Shown here one piece after another: positions 47,868 to 56,216 of a DNA stretch of 64,000 nt (positions are counted from its first letter, which is position 1; each line of letters begins with the position of its first letter). Location: assembly GCF_022008365.1 (NCBI RefSeq), contig NZ_JAIRBA010000001.1, positions 165,215 to 229,214 on the forward strand, in the 5' to 3' direction. The position numbers and the translations under genes were made by a program. The notes under the pieces are model-generated. The model searched no databases. It had not been told where the DNA came from and was given only the letters and a program-made list of their open reading frames with translations. Origin of the DNA: Aequorivita vitellina. Its GTDB lineage: Bacteria; Bacteroidota; Bacteroidia; Flavobacteriales; Flavobacteriaceae.

Positions 47868-49256
47868 TTAAATCAACTTCAACTGGTTTACAATTTCTTG
47901 TAAAGAAACCTTAGCATCGCCAAAAAGAATACTGCAATTATCTAAACCAAAAAGGTCGTTTTGAACTCCAGCGTAACCTTTGCCCATACTGCGTTTCATT
48001 ACAATTACCTGTTTGCTTTCGTGTGCTCTAATAATTGGCATGCCATAAACTGGGCTGTCGGGATTGTTTTCGGCTGCAGGATTAACCACATCGTTGGCTC
48101 CAATTACCAAAACAGTATCGTATTGTGCCATGTTTTCGTTGCCTTCATCCATTTCCTTTAAGTGTGAATATTCTACATTGGCCTCGGCCAGCAGTACGTT
48201 CATATGTCCAGGCATGCGGCCAGCAACAGGATGAATAATATAATCTACTTGCGTATTTCGCTTTTCCAAAAGCTGCTGGAGCTGCCCACAAACATGCTGG
48301 GCTTGTGCTACGGCAAGTCCATAACCTGGAATGATAGCCACTTTTTGCGCAAAGGACAGAGACATTGCTGTTTCAGAAATACTAATGTCTTTTATTTCCT
48401 GCTCTTCTTCCACAGTACCGTTTTTGCTCTTTTTAAAGGTTCCGGCAAGTACTTTTAACAACGAACGGTTCATCGCTTTACACATTAAAAGTGTAAGCAA
48501 AATTCCTGCGGCACCCACAAAAATACCACCGGCAATCATCACTTTATTTCCGTAAACAAAACCTGCAAAAGCGGTTGCAATACCCGTAATACTGTTTAAT
48601 AGCGAAATTACAACGGGCATATCTGCACCTCCAATGGGCAACACGAAAAGGACACCGTAAACCATTGCTACGGTTGCCAAAACATACATAAACACAGTAA
48701 AGCTAATTGGTATAAAACCGAGGAAATAAAGCACTGGTAATAAAACCATCAACACTAAAAGTATTCTCGCAGTAAAAATTACTGCTTTGCTACGCCGGTC
48801 TTTTACTTTTCCAGCTAGTTTTCGCTCAGCGATAATACTTCCCGTTAAGGCTACAGCACCCGTAATTAAACCTGCAATAAGCAATATTTTATTCCCCAGA
48901 ACCGTAGTTGAAACGTCCATTTGGTTGGCTTCCACAAGGCCTAAAAGCATGGCGCACCCTCCACCAGTTGCGTTAAATAAAGAAACCAATTGTGGCATTC
49001 CGGTCATTTCTACTTTGTCTGAAAGACGTTTGCCAATTACGGTTCCCACGGCAATTGCCAAAAGCATGATTACTAAATTGGTGTACGGAACGGTTGCCGT
49101 TACTGCGGCAATAAAGGTGAGTACTACAGCAAGTACCATCCCAGTTGCGGCAATTAAGTTTCCTGTTTTTGCGTTTTTTGGGGAACTCATAAATTTTAAT
49201 CCTCCCAAAAAGGAAAGGGTGGCAATTAAATAACCTATTTCGATGATTGCGTGCAT
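47868..49256 (-). CDS. pntB: NAD(P) transhydrogenase subunit beta
   Basis: A 462-residue protein. The N-terminal 260 residues contain about nine membrane helices (domain II) with GVLFVLPIGGADMPVVISLLNSITGIATAF. The C-terminal NADP-binding domain III has VAIIPGYGLAVAQAQHVCGQL, IHPVAGRMPGHMNVLLAEANV, VLVIGANDVVNPAA and VIVMKRSMGKGYAGVQNDLF. It is the proton-translocating subunit that drives hydride transfer from NADH to NADP+. It ends the three-gene pnt set on the minus strand. Confidence 0.95.
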   Translation of the reverse strand: MHAIIEIGYLIATLSFLGGLKFMSSPKNAKTGNLIAATGMVLAVVLTFIAAVTATVPYTNLVIMLLAIAVGTVIGKRLSDKVEMTGMPQLVSLFNATGGGCAMLLGLVEANQMDVSTTVLGNKILLIAGLITGAVALTGSIIAERKLAGKVKDRRSKAVIFTARILLVLMVLLPVLYFLGFIPISFTVFMYVLATVAMVYGVLFVLPIGGADMPVVISLLNSITGIATAFAGFVYGNKVMIAGGIFVGAAGILLTLLMCKAMNRSLLKVLAGTFKKSKNGTVEEEQEIKDISISETAMSLSFAQKVAIIPGYGLAVAQAQHVCGQLQQLLEKRNTQVDYIIHPVAGRMPGHMNVLLAEANVEYSHLKEMDEGNENMAQYDTVLVIGANDVVNPAAENNPDSPVYGMPIIRAHESKQVIVMKRSMGKGYAGVQNDLFGLDNCSILFGDAKVSLQEIVNQLKLI

Positions 49257-49388
49257 GGTTTTTTTATTCTGAAATTATTCTTTTGAAATAAAACGATTAA
49301 AGAAAAAAACGTAAAACAGAAGTCAATTTTAAATTGTGAAAAGGCTTAAGTTTTACGTCTTTATTAATTGAATTAATAAGATGAGGAA

Positions 49389-49685
49389 TTATTTTTTAGG
49401 ACTGAACATTTTGAGCATTCGCCCAGTAACGAAAAATCCGCCCGAAATATTAAGTGTGCCTAGAAATACCGCAATTCCTCCTAAGGTGAGGTTGAGGTAA
49501 TCGTCTGCTGGCACGCGAAGCATTACAATAATTGCTCCTACCAAAATAACACCGCTAATGGCGTTAGCACCACTCATAAGTGGGGTGTGTAAAATTGCAG
49601 GAACATTTGCAATTACTTCTATACCAATAAAGACACAGAAAATAACAAAATAAATTTCTTGAATGTGTTGATTTATAAAATCCAT
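49389..49685 (-). CDS. pntAB: NAD(P) transhydrogenase, small alpha membrane subunit
   Basis: A 98-residue protein with three or four membrane helices (YFVIFCVFIGIEVIANVPAILHTPLMSGANAISGVILVGAIIVML, LGGIAVFLGTLNISGGFFVTGRML). In E. coli this segment is fused to the C-terminus of PntA; here it is a separate gene, as in Rhodospirillum. I chose the ATG at 49685, after the pntAA stop, because the longer frame would overlap pntAA. An unexplained 132-base gap separates it from pntB. Confidence 0.9.
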   Translation of the reverse strand: MDFINQHIQEIYFVIFCVFIGIEVIANVPAILHTPLMSGANAISGVILVGAIIVMLRVPADDYLNLTLGGIAVFLGTLNISGGFFVTGRMLKMFSPKK

Positions 49686-49687
49686 AC

Positions 49688-50821
49688 TTAAACTGGTTGT
49701 GGTTGATTTGTAAAATGTGGATGCGTCCATTCGCCCGTGTTTAGTATTTGTGATGCGGCTAATAATGGATCGTTTTCGTTGCTTTCTGCTTTCTGCTTAT
49801 ATTTTAAAAACGAGAAATAGTTGTTTGAAAGCAATTTTGAAGCTGCTGCAGGAATTTCAGCAGAAAGACTTGAGTTTCCTAAAATAGTAACCCCGTTGTG
49901 CTTTACAATTTCTTTGTTTTTTGAAAGTTCGCAGTTTCCACCTTGTTCGGCTGCTAAGTCAATGATAACGCTACCAGGTTGCATTGCTTCAACCGAGCGT
50001 GTTTCAATAAGTAAAGGAGCTTTTCTTCCGGGAATGTTGGCTGTGCTAATTACAATGTTGGCCGAAAGAATGTGGTTGTGAATTAATTCTTTTTGCTTTT
50101 TTTGGTATTCTTCGCTTTGCTCTACTGCGTAACCTCCTGCGGTTGAAGATTCGGTATAACCTTCTACTTCAATAAAAGTGGCGCCGAGGCTTCGCACTTC
50201 TTCTCCGGCAGATTTTCGCACGTCAAAAGCTTCAACTACTGCACCCAAACGGCGCGCCGTGGCAATAGTTTGCAAACCTGCAACACCAGCCCCAAGCACT
50301 AAAATTTTTGCAGGTGTAAGTGTCCCTGCGGCTGTTGTAAACATTGGGAAAACGCCGTTGTATATTTCTGAAGCTTTTATTACCGCTCGATACCCCGCCA
50401 AGGAAGCCATAGATGAAAGCACATCCATAGCTTGCGCCAAAGTGGTTCGCGGAAGAAGGTCTAAGCTATAAACTGTAGCGCCGTATTTTTTGTAAATAGC
50501 GAGTTTGGAATCATGAAAGAGGGGGTTGAAAATACCAATGAAGCAACAACCCCCCTTCATTTCCACTTCGCTAAAAGTATGATTTATGGATACAATGGTA
50601 TCCGAGTTTTTGAAAATTGATTCACGAGATTTACAGGTAGCGCCTGCCTGCACGTATTCGTCGTCTTCAATTTCTAGCGAACTGCCGAGCCCTGACTCAA
50701 AAAGCACATTGAGTTTTAACTCCCCGGTAAGTCGTTTAACTTCCTTGGGCAACAAACAAACCCGCGGATCGTTTGGGGTTATAAGAATTCCTATAGTTTT
50801 GGGCTGCGGCTGCTCGCTCAT
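49688..50821 (-). CDS. pntAA: NAD(P) transhydrogenase, NAD-binding alpha subunit
   Basis: A 377-residue domain I protein related to alanine dehydrogenase. The N-terminal IGILITPNDPRVCLLPKEVKRL, the NAD-binding LVLGAGVAGLQTIATARRLGAVVEAFDVRKSAGEEVRSLGA near residue 165, and DLAAEQGGNCELSK near 285 are characteristic. It lacks the membrane segments, which are in the next gene. It provides NADH binding on the cytosolic side. The stop and the pntAB start are two bases apart. Confidence 0.94.
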   Translation of the reverse strand: MSEQPQPKTIGILITPNDPRVCLLPKEVKRLTGELKLNVLFESGLGSSLEIEDDEYVQAGATCKSRESIFKNSDTIVSINHTFSEVEMKGGCCFIGIFNPLFHDSKLAIYKKYGATVYSLDLLPRTTLAQAMDVLSSMASLAGYRAVIKASEIYNGVFPMFTTAAGTLTPAKILVLGAGVAGLQTIATARRLGAVVEAFDVRKSAGEEVRSLGATFIEVEGYTESSTAGGYAVEQSEEYQKKQKELIHNHILSANIVISTANIPGRKAPLLIETRSVEAMQPGSVIIDLAAEQGGNCELSKNKEIVKHNGVTILGNSSLSAEIPAAASKLLSNNYFSFLKYKQKAESNENDPLLAASQILNTGEWTHPHFTNQPQPV

Positions 50822-50850
50822 ATATTTGTATTATAATTTTTTTTAATTTA

Positions 50851-51231
50851 TTATTTTCCTAAAACACTAAAATATTCTTCTTTTACATTTCTGTATTTTT
50901 TAAGATGTGCCGAATACATATTTCTGAATTTTTCGTGCTCAGCTACATAAAACATGTCGCAATCTACATCTTCGCATTCGGCTGCTTTGGGAAGGCTTTC
51001 TTTATATTTTAGAAAGCTGTCTATTGCTGCGGTGTTTACCTCTTTTTCACGTGTTAATTTGTCAAGCACAGGTTGCGATTGAAAAACACTTGAAAGTTCG
51101 GTTTTACCAAGGTTTAACAGATTGCTAATCTCTTTTTCGATATAATTGAGATGCTCAATCCAGTTGTCCAATTCAATGAAATTGTTCTTAAAGGTTATTG
51201 CTTCTGGGGAATCGTGATCGTAAATCTGCAT
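50851..51231 (-). CDS. Conserved hypothetical helical protein
   Basis: A 126-residue soluble protein with long predicted helices and charged heptad-like spacing (LDNWIEHLNYIEKEISNLLNLGKTE, KLTREKEVNTAAIDSFLKYKESLP). It contains AECEDVDCDMFY near residue 88. No domain is recognised. It lies between the GreA-like gene and pntAA on the same strand. Confidence 0.6.
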   Translation of the reverse strand: MQIYDHDSPEAITFKNNFIELDNWIEHLNYIEKEISNLLNLGKTELSSVFQSQPVLDKLTREKEVNTAAIDSFLKYKESLPKAAECEDVDCDMFYVAEHEKFRNMYSAHLKKYRNVKEEYFSVLGK

Positions 51232-51260
51232 GATTTTAAATAAATTTTTAATGATAAATG

Positions 51261-51686
51261 CTATAACAGCACGTCTATATCAATGGGTCTTTCGGTTTGC
51301 TTAACGCTTGTTATTTTAAGCTCTTTTGTACCGTTTGGGAAATTCCATATTACGGAATCACCTTCGGCATAACCCATTACTGCAGAGCCCATTGGAGCCA
51401 AAATTGAAATTTTATTGGCTGCAATATTGCGCTCTGTTGGTATTACCAATTGAAATTCTGTTTGCCAAGTTCCAGATTGAACTGTAACGCTACTATTAAA
51501 GCGAATTACATCATCTGGCATTTCTTCGTGGTCATAAATAATTGCACTGGTAAGCTCTCCGCTTAATTTTTTAAGAGATACTTTGGTGTTTTCGTCTTTG
51601 TAGTAGCTGGTCACGTTAAGTAACCGCTTTAAGAAAACGTACTCTTTTTTTTCTAGTATCAAATTTCCATATTTCATGGTTGTCAT
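51261..51686 (-). CDS. GreA/GreB C-terminal domain (Rnk-like) protein
   Basis: A 141-residue protein. The C-terminal half is an FKBP-like GreA/GreB domain (FQLVIPTERNIAANKISILAPMGSAVMGYAEGDSVIWNFPNGTKELKITSVKQ). The N-terminal half is helical but too short for the Gre coiled-coil finger, so it resembles Rnk-type proteins that bind RNA polymerase without transcript cleavage. It follows the terminator of the second glutamate dehydrogenase. Confidence 0.78.
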   Translation of the reverse strand: MTTMKYGNLILEKKEYVFLKRLLNVTSYYKDENTKVSLKKLSGELTSAIIYDHEEMPDDVIRFNSSVTVQSGTWQTEFQLVIPTERNIAANKISILAPMGSAVMGYAEGDSVIWNFPNGTKELKITSVKQTERPIDIDVLL

Positions 51687-51696
51687 TTCGGTATTA

Positions 51697-51754
51697 TTAA
51701 AAATGGAGCACTCTTGCCGTTTAAGGCAATTAAGGAGAGATGCTCCATTTTTAA
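51697..51754 (-). terminator. Rho-independent terminator after the second glutamate dehydrogenase gene
   Basis: A perfect 14-base inverted repeat (AAAATGGAGCA arms) with an inner TTGCC/GGCAA stem, ending in a T-run on the minus strand. It lies 13 bases beyond the gene's stop and ends 10 bases before the GreA-like start. Confidence 0.8.
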
Positions 51755-51767
51755 GTGTTTAAATTAA

Positions 51768-53063
51768 TTAAGGGAAAATACCTCTAAGGATATATGCTTT
51801 TTCAATACGCTCAATAGCAATACTAAAGGCTGCTGTGCGCATATCCACATCATTTTCTTCGGAGTAGGCGGTAACTTTTTTGAAAGTAGTTCGCAGTTTT
51901 TTCTCCAATTTCTCTAATATTTCGTCCATCTGCCAAAGCTCGCCGTTACGGTTTTGCAGCCATTCAAAATAACTTCCTATAACGCCACCAGAATTACACA
52001 TAATATCTGGAATAATGGTTATGCCGCGCTCCAGCAAAATACTTTCGCCTTCAACATCTGTTGGGCCATTAGCGCCTTCGGCAATTAAGGTTGCTTTTAT
52101 TGAATGTGCATTGTGTTTTGTAATTTGATTACCCAAGGCTGCAGGAATACAGATGTCGCAATCTAGGCCAAAGAAATCTTTGCCATCCATTTCGGTAGCT
52201 TCTGGAAAACCTACAATGCTTCCGTTGTTTGCTTTTCCGTAGTTAAAGAGATCTTCAACTTTTATTCCTTCAGTATTTTCTATACTTCCAAAAGCATCTT
52301 GAACACCTACTAATTTTGCGCCTTCACCTTCTAAAAAGTGTGCTGCCCAAAAACCTACATTACCAAAACCTTGAACGATGAATTTTTTTCCGTTAAGACT
52401 TTCTTTGTTTTTTTCTGCCCAGAATTTTATGGTTAAGAAAACTCCGTAACCAGTAGCACGGTCACGACCTTCTAATCCGCCACTTCCTACAGGTTTGCCT
52501 GTAACTACGTGTTGGTTTTTAGAACGTTCGCTGGTGCTTTTTGTACTCATATACGTATCTGCAATCCAAGCCATTGTTTGGTCGTTGGTGTTTACATCTG
52601 GAGCAGGAATATCGTGCTCTGGGCCTATGTTTTCACCCAATGCATAGGTAAATCTACGTGTAATACGTTCCAATTCACCTTTTGAATATTTAGACGGGTC
52701 AATTTGTATTCCGCCTTTTGCACCGCCGTATGGCAAACCTGCCAAAGATGTTTTCCAAGTCATCCACATAGCCAAGGCACGCGCTGCGTCAATATCTACT
52801 GTTGGATGATAACGCAATCCACCTTTATAGGGGCCAAGAGCGTTGTTGTGCTGTACGCGGTATCCCGTAAAAACCTCTACATCACCATTGTCCATACGAA
52901 CTGGGAAATGAATAATTATTTCAGTATTGGTAATGCTAAGAATTTTGCGAACGTTGGGGTTCAGTTCTATTTTGTCAGCGGCGTGGTTGAATTGCTCCAA
53001 CACATTGTCTAACATTCCTTTTTTTACAGGTTGCGGTTTTTCCACGGTTTGTGTATTTATCAT
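51768..53063 (-). CDS. Second Glu dehydrogenase (Glu/Leu/Phe/Val family, probably NAD-type)
   Basis: A 431-residue dehydrogenase distinct from the 447-residue enzyme at 31279. [47 protein letters not shown] near residue 75 contains the catalytic lysine, and HDIPAPDVNTNDQTMAWIADTY follows near 155. FIVQGFGNVGFWAAHFL is the nucleotide site near 215. The pattern fits NAD-dependent or dual-cofactor catabolic enzymes. It lies in one operon with a cysteine protein under a sigma-54-type promoter. Confidence 0.9.
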   Translation of the reverse strand: MINTQTVEKPQPVKKGMLDNVLEQFNHAADKIELNPNVRKILSITNTEIIIHFPVRMDNGDVEVFTGYRVQHNNALGPYKGGLRYHPTVDIDAARALAMWMTWKTSLAGLPYGGAKGGIQIDPSKYSKGELERITRRFTYALGENIGPEHDIPAPDVNTNDQTMAWIADTYMSTKSTSERSKNQHVVTGKPVGSGGLEGRDRATGYGVFLTIKFWAEKNKESLNGKKFIVQGFGNVGFWAAHFLEGEGAKLVGVQDAFGSIENTEGIKVEDLFNYGKANNGSIVGFPEATEMDGKDFFGLDCDICIPAALGNQITKHNAHSIKATLIAEGANGPTDVEGESILLERGITIIPDIMCNSGGVIGSYFEWLQNRNGELWQMDEILEKLEKKLRTTFKKVTAYSEENDVDMRTAAFSIAIERIEKAYILRGIFP

Positions 53064-53076
53064 TTTAATAATTATT

Positions 53077-53250
53077 TTAAATTGTTGCCAATTCTTGTTT
53101 TCTGTGTTTAAGTTTTAAAAGCGGCTTTGGCATTTGCAGCTCCAATTCGTCAAATTCGCTACAGGAAAATACCTCGCTTTTGTTGTGCGTTAACACACAA
53201 TAAGTAGCGTGTGCACATTCACGACATAGATTTGTAGAATTAGTATTCAT
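53077..53250 (-). CDS. 57-residue four-cysteine protein leading the sigma-54 operon
   Basis: A small protein with Cys9, Cys12, Cys18 and Cys30 (CRECAHATYC then SCSEFDE), a spacing that could bind zinc or an Fe-S cluster, and a basic C-terminus (PLLKLKHRK). I chose the ATG at 53250 because the sigma-54 promoter at 53277-53293 lies upstream of it and within the longer frame. The gene ends 13 bases before the glutamate dehydrogenase starts. The role is unknown; a regulatory or redox partner of the enzyme is a guess. Confidence 0.72.
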   Translation of the reverse strand: MNTNSTNLCRECAHATYCVLTHNKSEVFSCSEFDELELQMPKPLLKLKHRKQELATI

Positions 53251-53276
53251 AGGTTTTAATTGTTTCGGATGCATAT

Positions 53277-53293
53277 TGGCAAGGTGCGTGCCA
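53277..53293 (-). promoter_or_regulatory. Sigma-54 (-24/-12) promoter
   Basis: On the minus strand TGGCACGCACCTTGCCA matches the RpoN consensus TGGCACG-N4-TTGC, with the canonical 10 bases between the GG and GC dinucleotides. The expected start is near 53267, leaving a leader of about 17 bases before the ATG at 53250. It faces the cysteine protein and glutamate dehydrogenase genes, and a sigma-54 activator gene lies directly upstream. Confidence 0.85.
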
Positions 53294-53425
53294 TCAATTT
53301 GAATTATTTTAGAAATAATTGTAACTAGCTGAAAAGCAGTTAAATACATTTTTATTCTGAAATATACTTTTTGAAACACTTGGGGAGTATTTTCCCTGTT
53401 GGGGAGAAATTACCCATATTTTTAA

Positions 53426-53515
53426 AATCGAAATCGAAATCGAAATCGAAATTGAAATCGAAATCGAAATTGAAATCGAAAGTGAAGTTGAAATCGAAAG
53501 TGAAGTTGAAGTTGA
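53426..53515. repeat. Hexanucleotide repeat tract (GAAATC/GAAATT)
   Basis: About fifteen imperfect six-base units, mostly AAATCG-type with AAATTG and AAGTTG variants. It fills most of the space between the end of the response regulator gene and the sigma-54 promoter, about 130-220 bases upstream of the -24 box. Confidence 0.85.
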
Positions 53516-53545
53516 CGATGAAAAATTTCGTTGATAATATTTTTC

Positions 53546-54862
53546 TTAATCCTTAATTTTTCCACGAAGGGTTTTTCGGTCTATATTTAGGATTTCTGCA
53601 GCTTTGGTTTGGTTATTATCGGTAGCGGCAAGTACTTTTTCTATGTACTTTTTCTCCATTTCTTTTAAAGGAAGCAATCCGTCTTTTGGAAAGTCTATTT
53701 GGTATTTTAGTGTTTCGGGCAAGTCGTTTACACCAATAGTGCGATCGCACATTATTACTGCGCGCTGAATAACATTTTCTAATTCGCGGATGTTGCCGGG
53801 CCAATCGTAACGCTGTAAAAGCGCTTGGGCTTCGGGATCTATTGTAATGTAGCGATCTTTATATTCATTGCCGTATTTAAAAAGAAATTTATCTGCCAGT
53901 AATGGAATGTCTTCCTTTCGCTCCCGAAGTGGCGGAACATTAATTTCTACAACGGTTAACCGATAAAATAAGTCTTCGCGAAAGGTTTCTTTTGCAATCA
54001 TTTCTTTTAAATTGCTATTGGTTGCTGCAATTACACGCACGTCTATTTTCTCGGTTTTGCGCTCGCCAACTTTCATCACTTCTTTTTCCTGTAATACGCG
54101 TAGTAGTCTAGATTGTACAGACAGTGGTGCATTTCCTATTTCATCTAAAAAAATGGTGCCGCCATCTGCGGCTTGAAAAAAGCCTTCGCGGTTGTCGTTT
54201 GCTCCGGTAAAAGCACCTTTTACATAACCAAATAGTTCAGATTCCAACAGGTTTTCGGGAATGCCGCCACAGTTAACTGCAATAAAAGGTTCGCGCGAAA
54301 ACTTGCCGTTATAATGAATGGAACGCGCTACTAGTTCTTTTCCCGTGCCGCTTTCACCACTAATAAAAATTGTGGCTTTGTTATTTTTAACGCGTTCTAT
54401 TATTTGGGTAACGTTTTTAATGGCTTCGCTATCCCCAATTATTTCGTTATAGTTTTTAGCTTGAAGATTTTCGACAGCAGTTTTTTTCGTTTTTCTTGTG
54501 GACAGCGATTTTAATACGCTTTGTTTTAACTCTTCCTTCGTAAAGGGTTTTACCAAATAATCTACCGCTCCAGATTTTATTGCAGACAACGCATCTTGCA
54601 CCGACGGATAGCCCGTAACTACTAATTTTGGCATGTTGGGGTAATGTTCCGATGCAAATTGAATAAGCTGAAAACCATCTACTTCGGGCATTTTTAGGTC
54701 GGTTATCAATAAATCTATTTCGGTATCGCGCAGAATGGTGACGGCTTCTTTTACCGAAACTGCTTTATAGGTATGATAGTCTAACGAATGTAAATGTCGC
54801 TGAATTAACTCTAAAATGTTAATGTCGTCATCTACTATTAATATGTTTTCTTTTTGAAGCAT
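53546..54862 (-). CDS. Sigma-54-dependent response regulator (NtrC family)
   Basis: A 438-residue activator. The receiver domain has phosphorylation site D55 (LLITDLKMPEVDG). The AAA+ domain has Walker A GESGTGKE (169-176) and the sigma-54-contacting GAFTGA loop (216-221). The C-terminal Fis-type helix-turn-helix holds TDNNQTKAAEILNIDRKTLRGKIKD. The kinase gene ends five bases upstream. The nearest sigma-54 promoter is the one at 53277-53293, just beyond its own stop, the most likely target. Confidence 0.95.
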   Translation of the reverse strand: MLQKENILIVDDDINILELIQRHLHSLDYHTYKAVSVKEAVTILRDTEIDLLITDLKMPEVDGFQLIQFASEHYPNMPKLVVTGYPSVQDALSAIKSGAVDYLVKPFTKEELKQSVLKSLSTRKTKKTAVENLQAKNYNEIIGDSEAIKNVTQIIERVKNNKATIFISGESGTGKELVARSIHYNGKFSREPFIAVNCGGIPENLLESELFGYVKGAFTGANDNREGFFQAADGGTIFLDEIGNAPLSVQSRLLRVLQEKEVMKVGERKTEKIDVRVIAATNSNLKEMIAKETFREDLFYRLTVVEINVPPLRERKEDIPLLADKFLFKYGNEYKDRYITIDPEAQALLQRYDWPGNIRELENVIQRAVIMCDRTIGVNDLPETLKYQIDFPKDGLLPLKEMEKKYIEKVLAATDNNQTKAAEILNIDRKTLRGKIKD

Positions 54863-54867
54863 TGTAT

Positions 54868-55956
54868 TTATTGTTTGGGAAAAGTAATAATAAAAATGGC
54901 TCCAGTGGGTTTATTTGGTTGATAATCTATGGTTCCGCGATGGCTACGAATTATACCGTGCACTACGCTTAGTCCCAATCCTGAGCCGTCTCCCACAGTT
55001 TTGGTTGTGAAAAAAGGTTGAAAAATTTTTTCGATATTTTCATTCAAAATACCTGGACCTTCATCAGAAATTTTTAAAATTACTTTGTCTTTGGCTTCAT
55101 CTAAAGTAATCTTGATTAACCCGTTTGTAGGAGAAAAATAAATGGCGTTTAACACCAAATTGAAAACTACTTGCGTTAATTGAATGGTGTCTGCCTTTAA
55201 TAGAACTTCATCTTTTGGCAGGGTTACTTTATATTTTACTTCGTTTTTTTTGAAGGTTGGGTCCAGCAGGTTTAAGGCGTCGTTTATAACGGGCACTATG
55301 TTAGTTAGCCCTAAATTTTGAGGCATTTCGCAGGCAAAGAACATCAGTTTTTTTACCACTTCTCTAGAAAAAATTGCGCTGTTTATTATTTTATCGAGGT
55401 CTTGGCTGGTTTGGGTATATTCAGATTCTTTGCTTTTTAGCAGTTCGGCAAAGCCCAAAATATTTGCCAATGGGGTATTTAGTTCGTGGGCAATTCCGGC
55501 AGTTATTTCGCCAAGAATACTTAACCGATCTGCGTGTTCCATTTTTCGCTTTAAAACGGCTTCGTTTTCGCGAATGGAAACGCGTTCTAATAAATCGCCT
55601 ACATTTATTGCAACCGTGTTTAATAGTTTTTTTTCTTCCGTTAGAAAATCTTTTTTAGAGAATTTATCTGCCGGATAATGAATTTTAATAAACCCTTTTG
55701 GTTCGTTAAAGACATTAATATTATGTTCTATAAAAATTGTTTTTTTTGAAATGGTTGACGAAACAAGATGAAACGGTTCCGAAACAATTTCTACGGTTGC
55801 GTATTTGTTATGCTGAAGCGCTTTACGCAAGCTCAAGGCTATTGAATAAAGAGTTTTGTCGAGTTCTCTAAAATCATTATTTACAATAATTGAAGAAACT
55901 TCGTAAAGGCAGGTTAGCTCTTTAATGCGTTCTTTAAGATTTTTTTCGGGTGTCAT
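54868..55956 (-). CDS. Sensor histidine kinase with N-terminal GAF-like domain
   Basis: A 362-residue soluble kinase. Residues 1-125 look like a GAF-type sensor domain, followed by a short coiled coil. H157 lies in GEITAGIAHELNTPLANILG (H-box). The HATPase domain has VFNLVLNAIYFSP (N-box), ISDEGPGI, FFTTKTVGDGSGLGLSVVHGII (F and G2 boxes). It has no membrane segment, so it senses something cytosolic. It forms a pair with the following NtrC-type regulator. A TACCTTTG promoter element lies at 55977-55984. Confidence 0.93.
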   Translation of the reverse strand: MTPEKNLKERIKELTCLYEVSSIIVNNDFRELDKTLYSIALSLRKALQHNKYATVEIVSEPFHLVSSTISKKTIFIEHNINVFNEPKGFIKIHYPADKFSKKDFLTEEKKLLNTVAINVGDLLERVSIRENEAVLKRKMEHADRLSILGEITAGIAHELNTPLANILGFAELLKSKESEYTQTSQDLDKIINSAIFSREVVKKLMFFACEMPQNLGLTNIVPVINDALNLLDPTFKKNEVKYKVTLPKDEVLLKADTIQLTQVVFNLVLNAIYFSPTNGLIKITLDEAKDKVILKISDEGPGILNENIEKIFQPFFTTKTVGDGSGLGLSVVHGIIRSHRGTIDYQPNKPTGAIFIITFPKQ

Positions 55957-55976
55957 TTTGGCTTTTAAACTTCCTT

Positions 55977-55984
55977 CAAAGGTA
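55977..55984 (-). promoter_or_regulatory. -7 promoter element for the kinase-regulator pair
   Basis: TACCTTTG on the minus strand, ending 20 bases before the kinase ATG. No clear -33 TTG. Confidence 0.5.
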
Positions 55985-56080
55985 TCAAATTTTAATAGGA
56001 GTAATGGTTCAGAAATCTATTTTAGCAATTCGTATTTTATATACCAAACCTTTTTAATTTCATAAAAAAAAGTTAAAAAT

Positions 56081-56094
56081 ACGTGGCGCTACGT
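56081..56094. promoter_or_regulatory. Imperfect palindrome ACGTGGCGCTACGT, possible operator
   Basis: A 14-base dyad with one mismatched pair, in the 260-base gap between the divergent kinase and surface-module genes. No TAnnTTTG was seen between it and the 56217 start. Confidence 0.3.
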
Positions 56095-56216
56095 ACAAAA
56101 AATTGAAACATTTTAAATAACTTGCGATGATAAAATGTTTTTATTTCGTTTTTGGTAAGAAATTAACCAAATAACAATAATTAAACATATTATTAGACTA
56201 ACCAAATTAGTAAATT

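Noticed and set aside
53371..53556. Plus-strand frame coding a KSKSKLKS repeat
   Set aside because: It is only the translation of the hexanucleotide repeat; no promoter or conserved residues, and it runs into the end of the response regulator gene.
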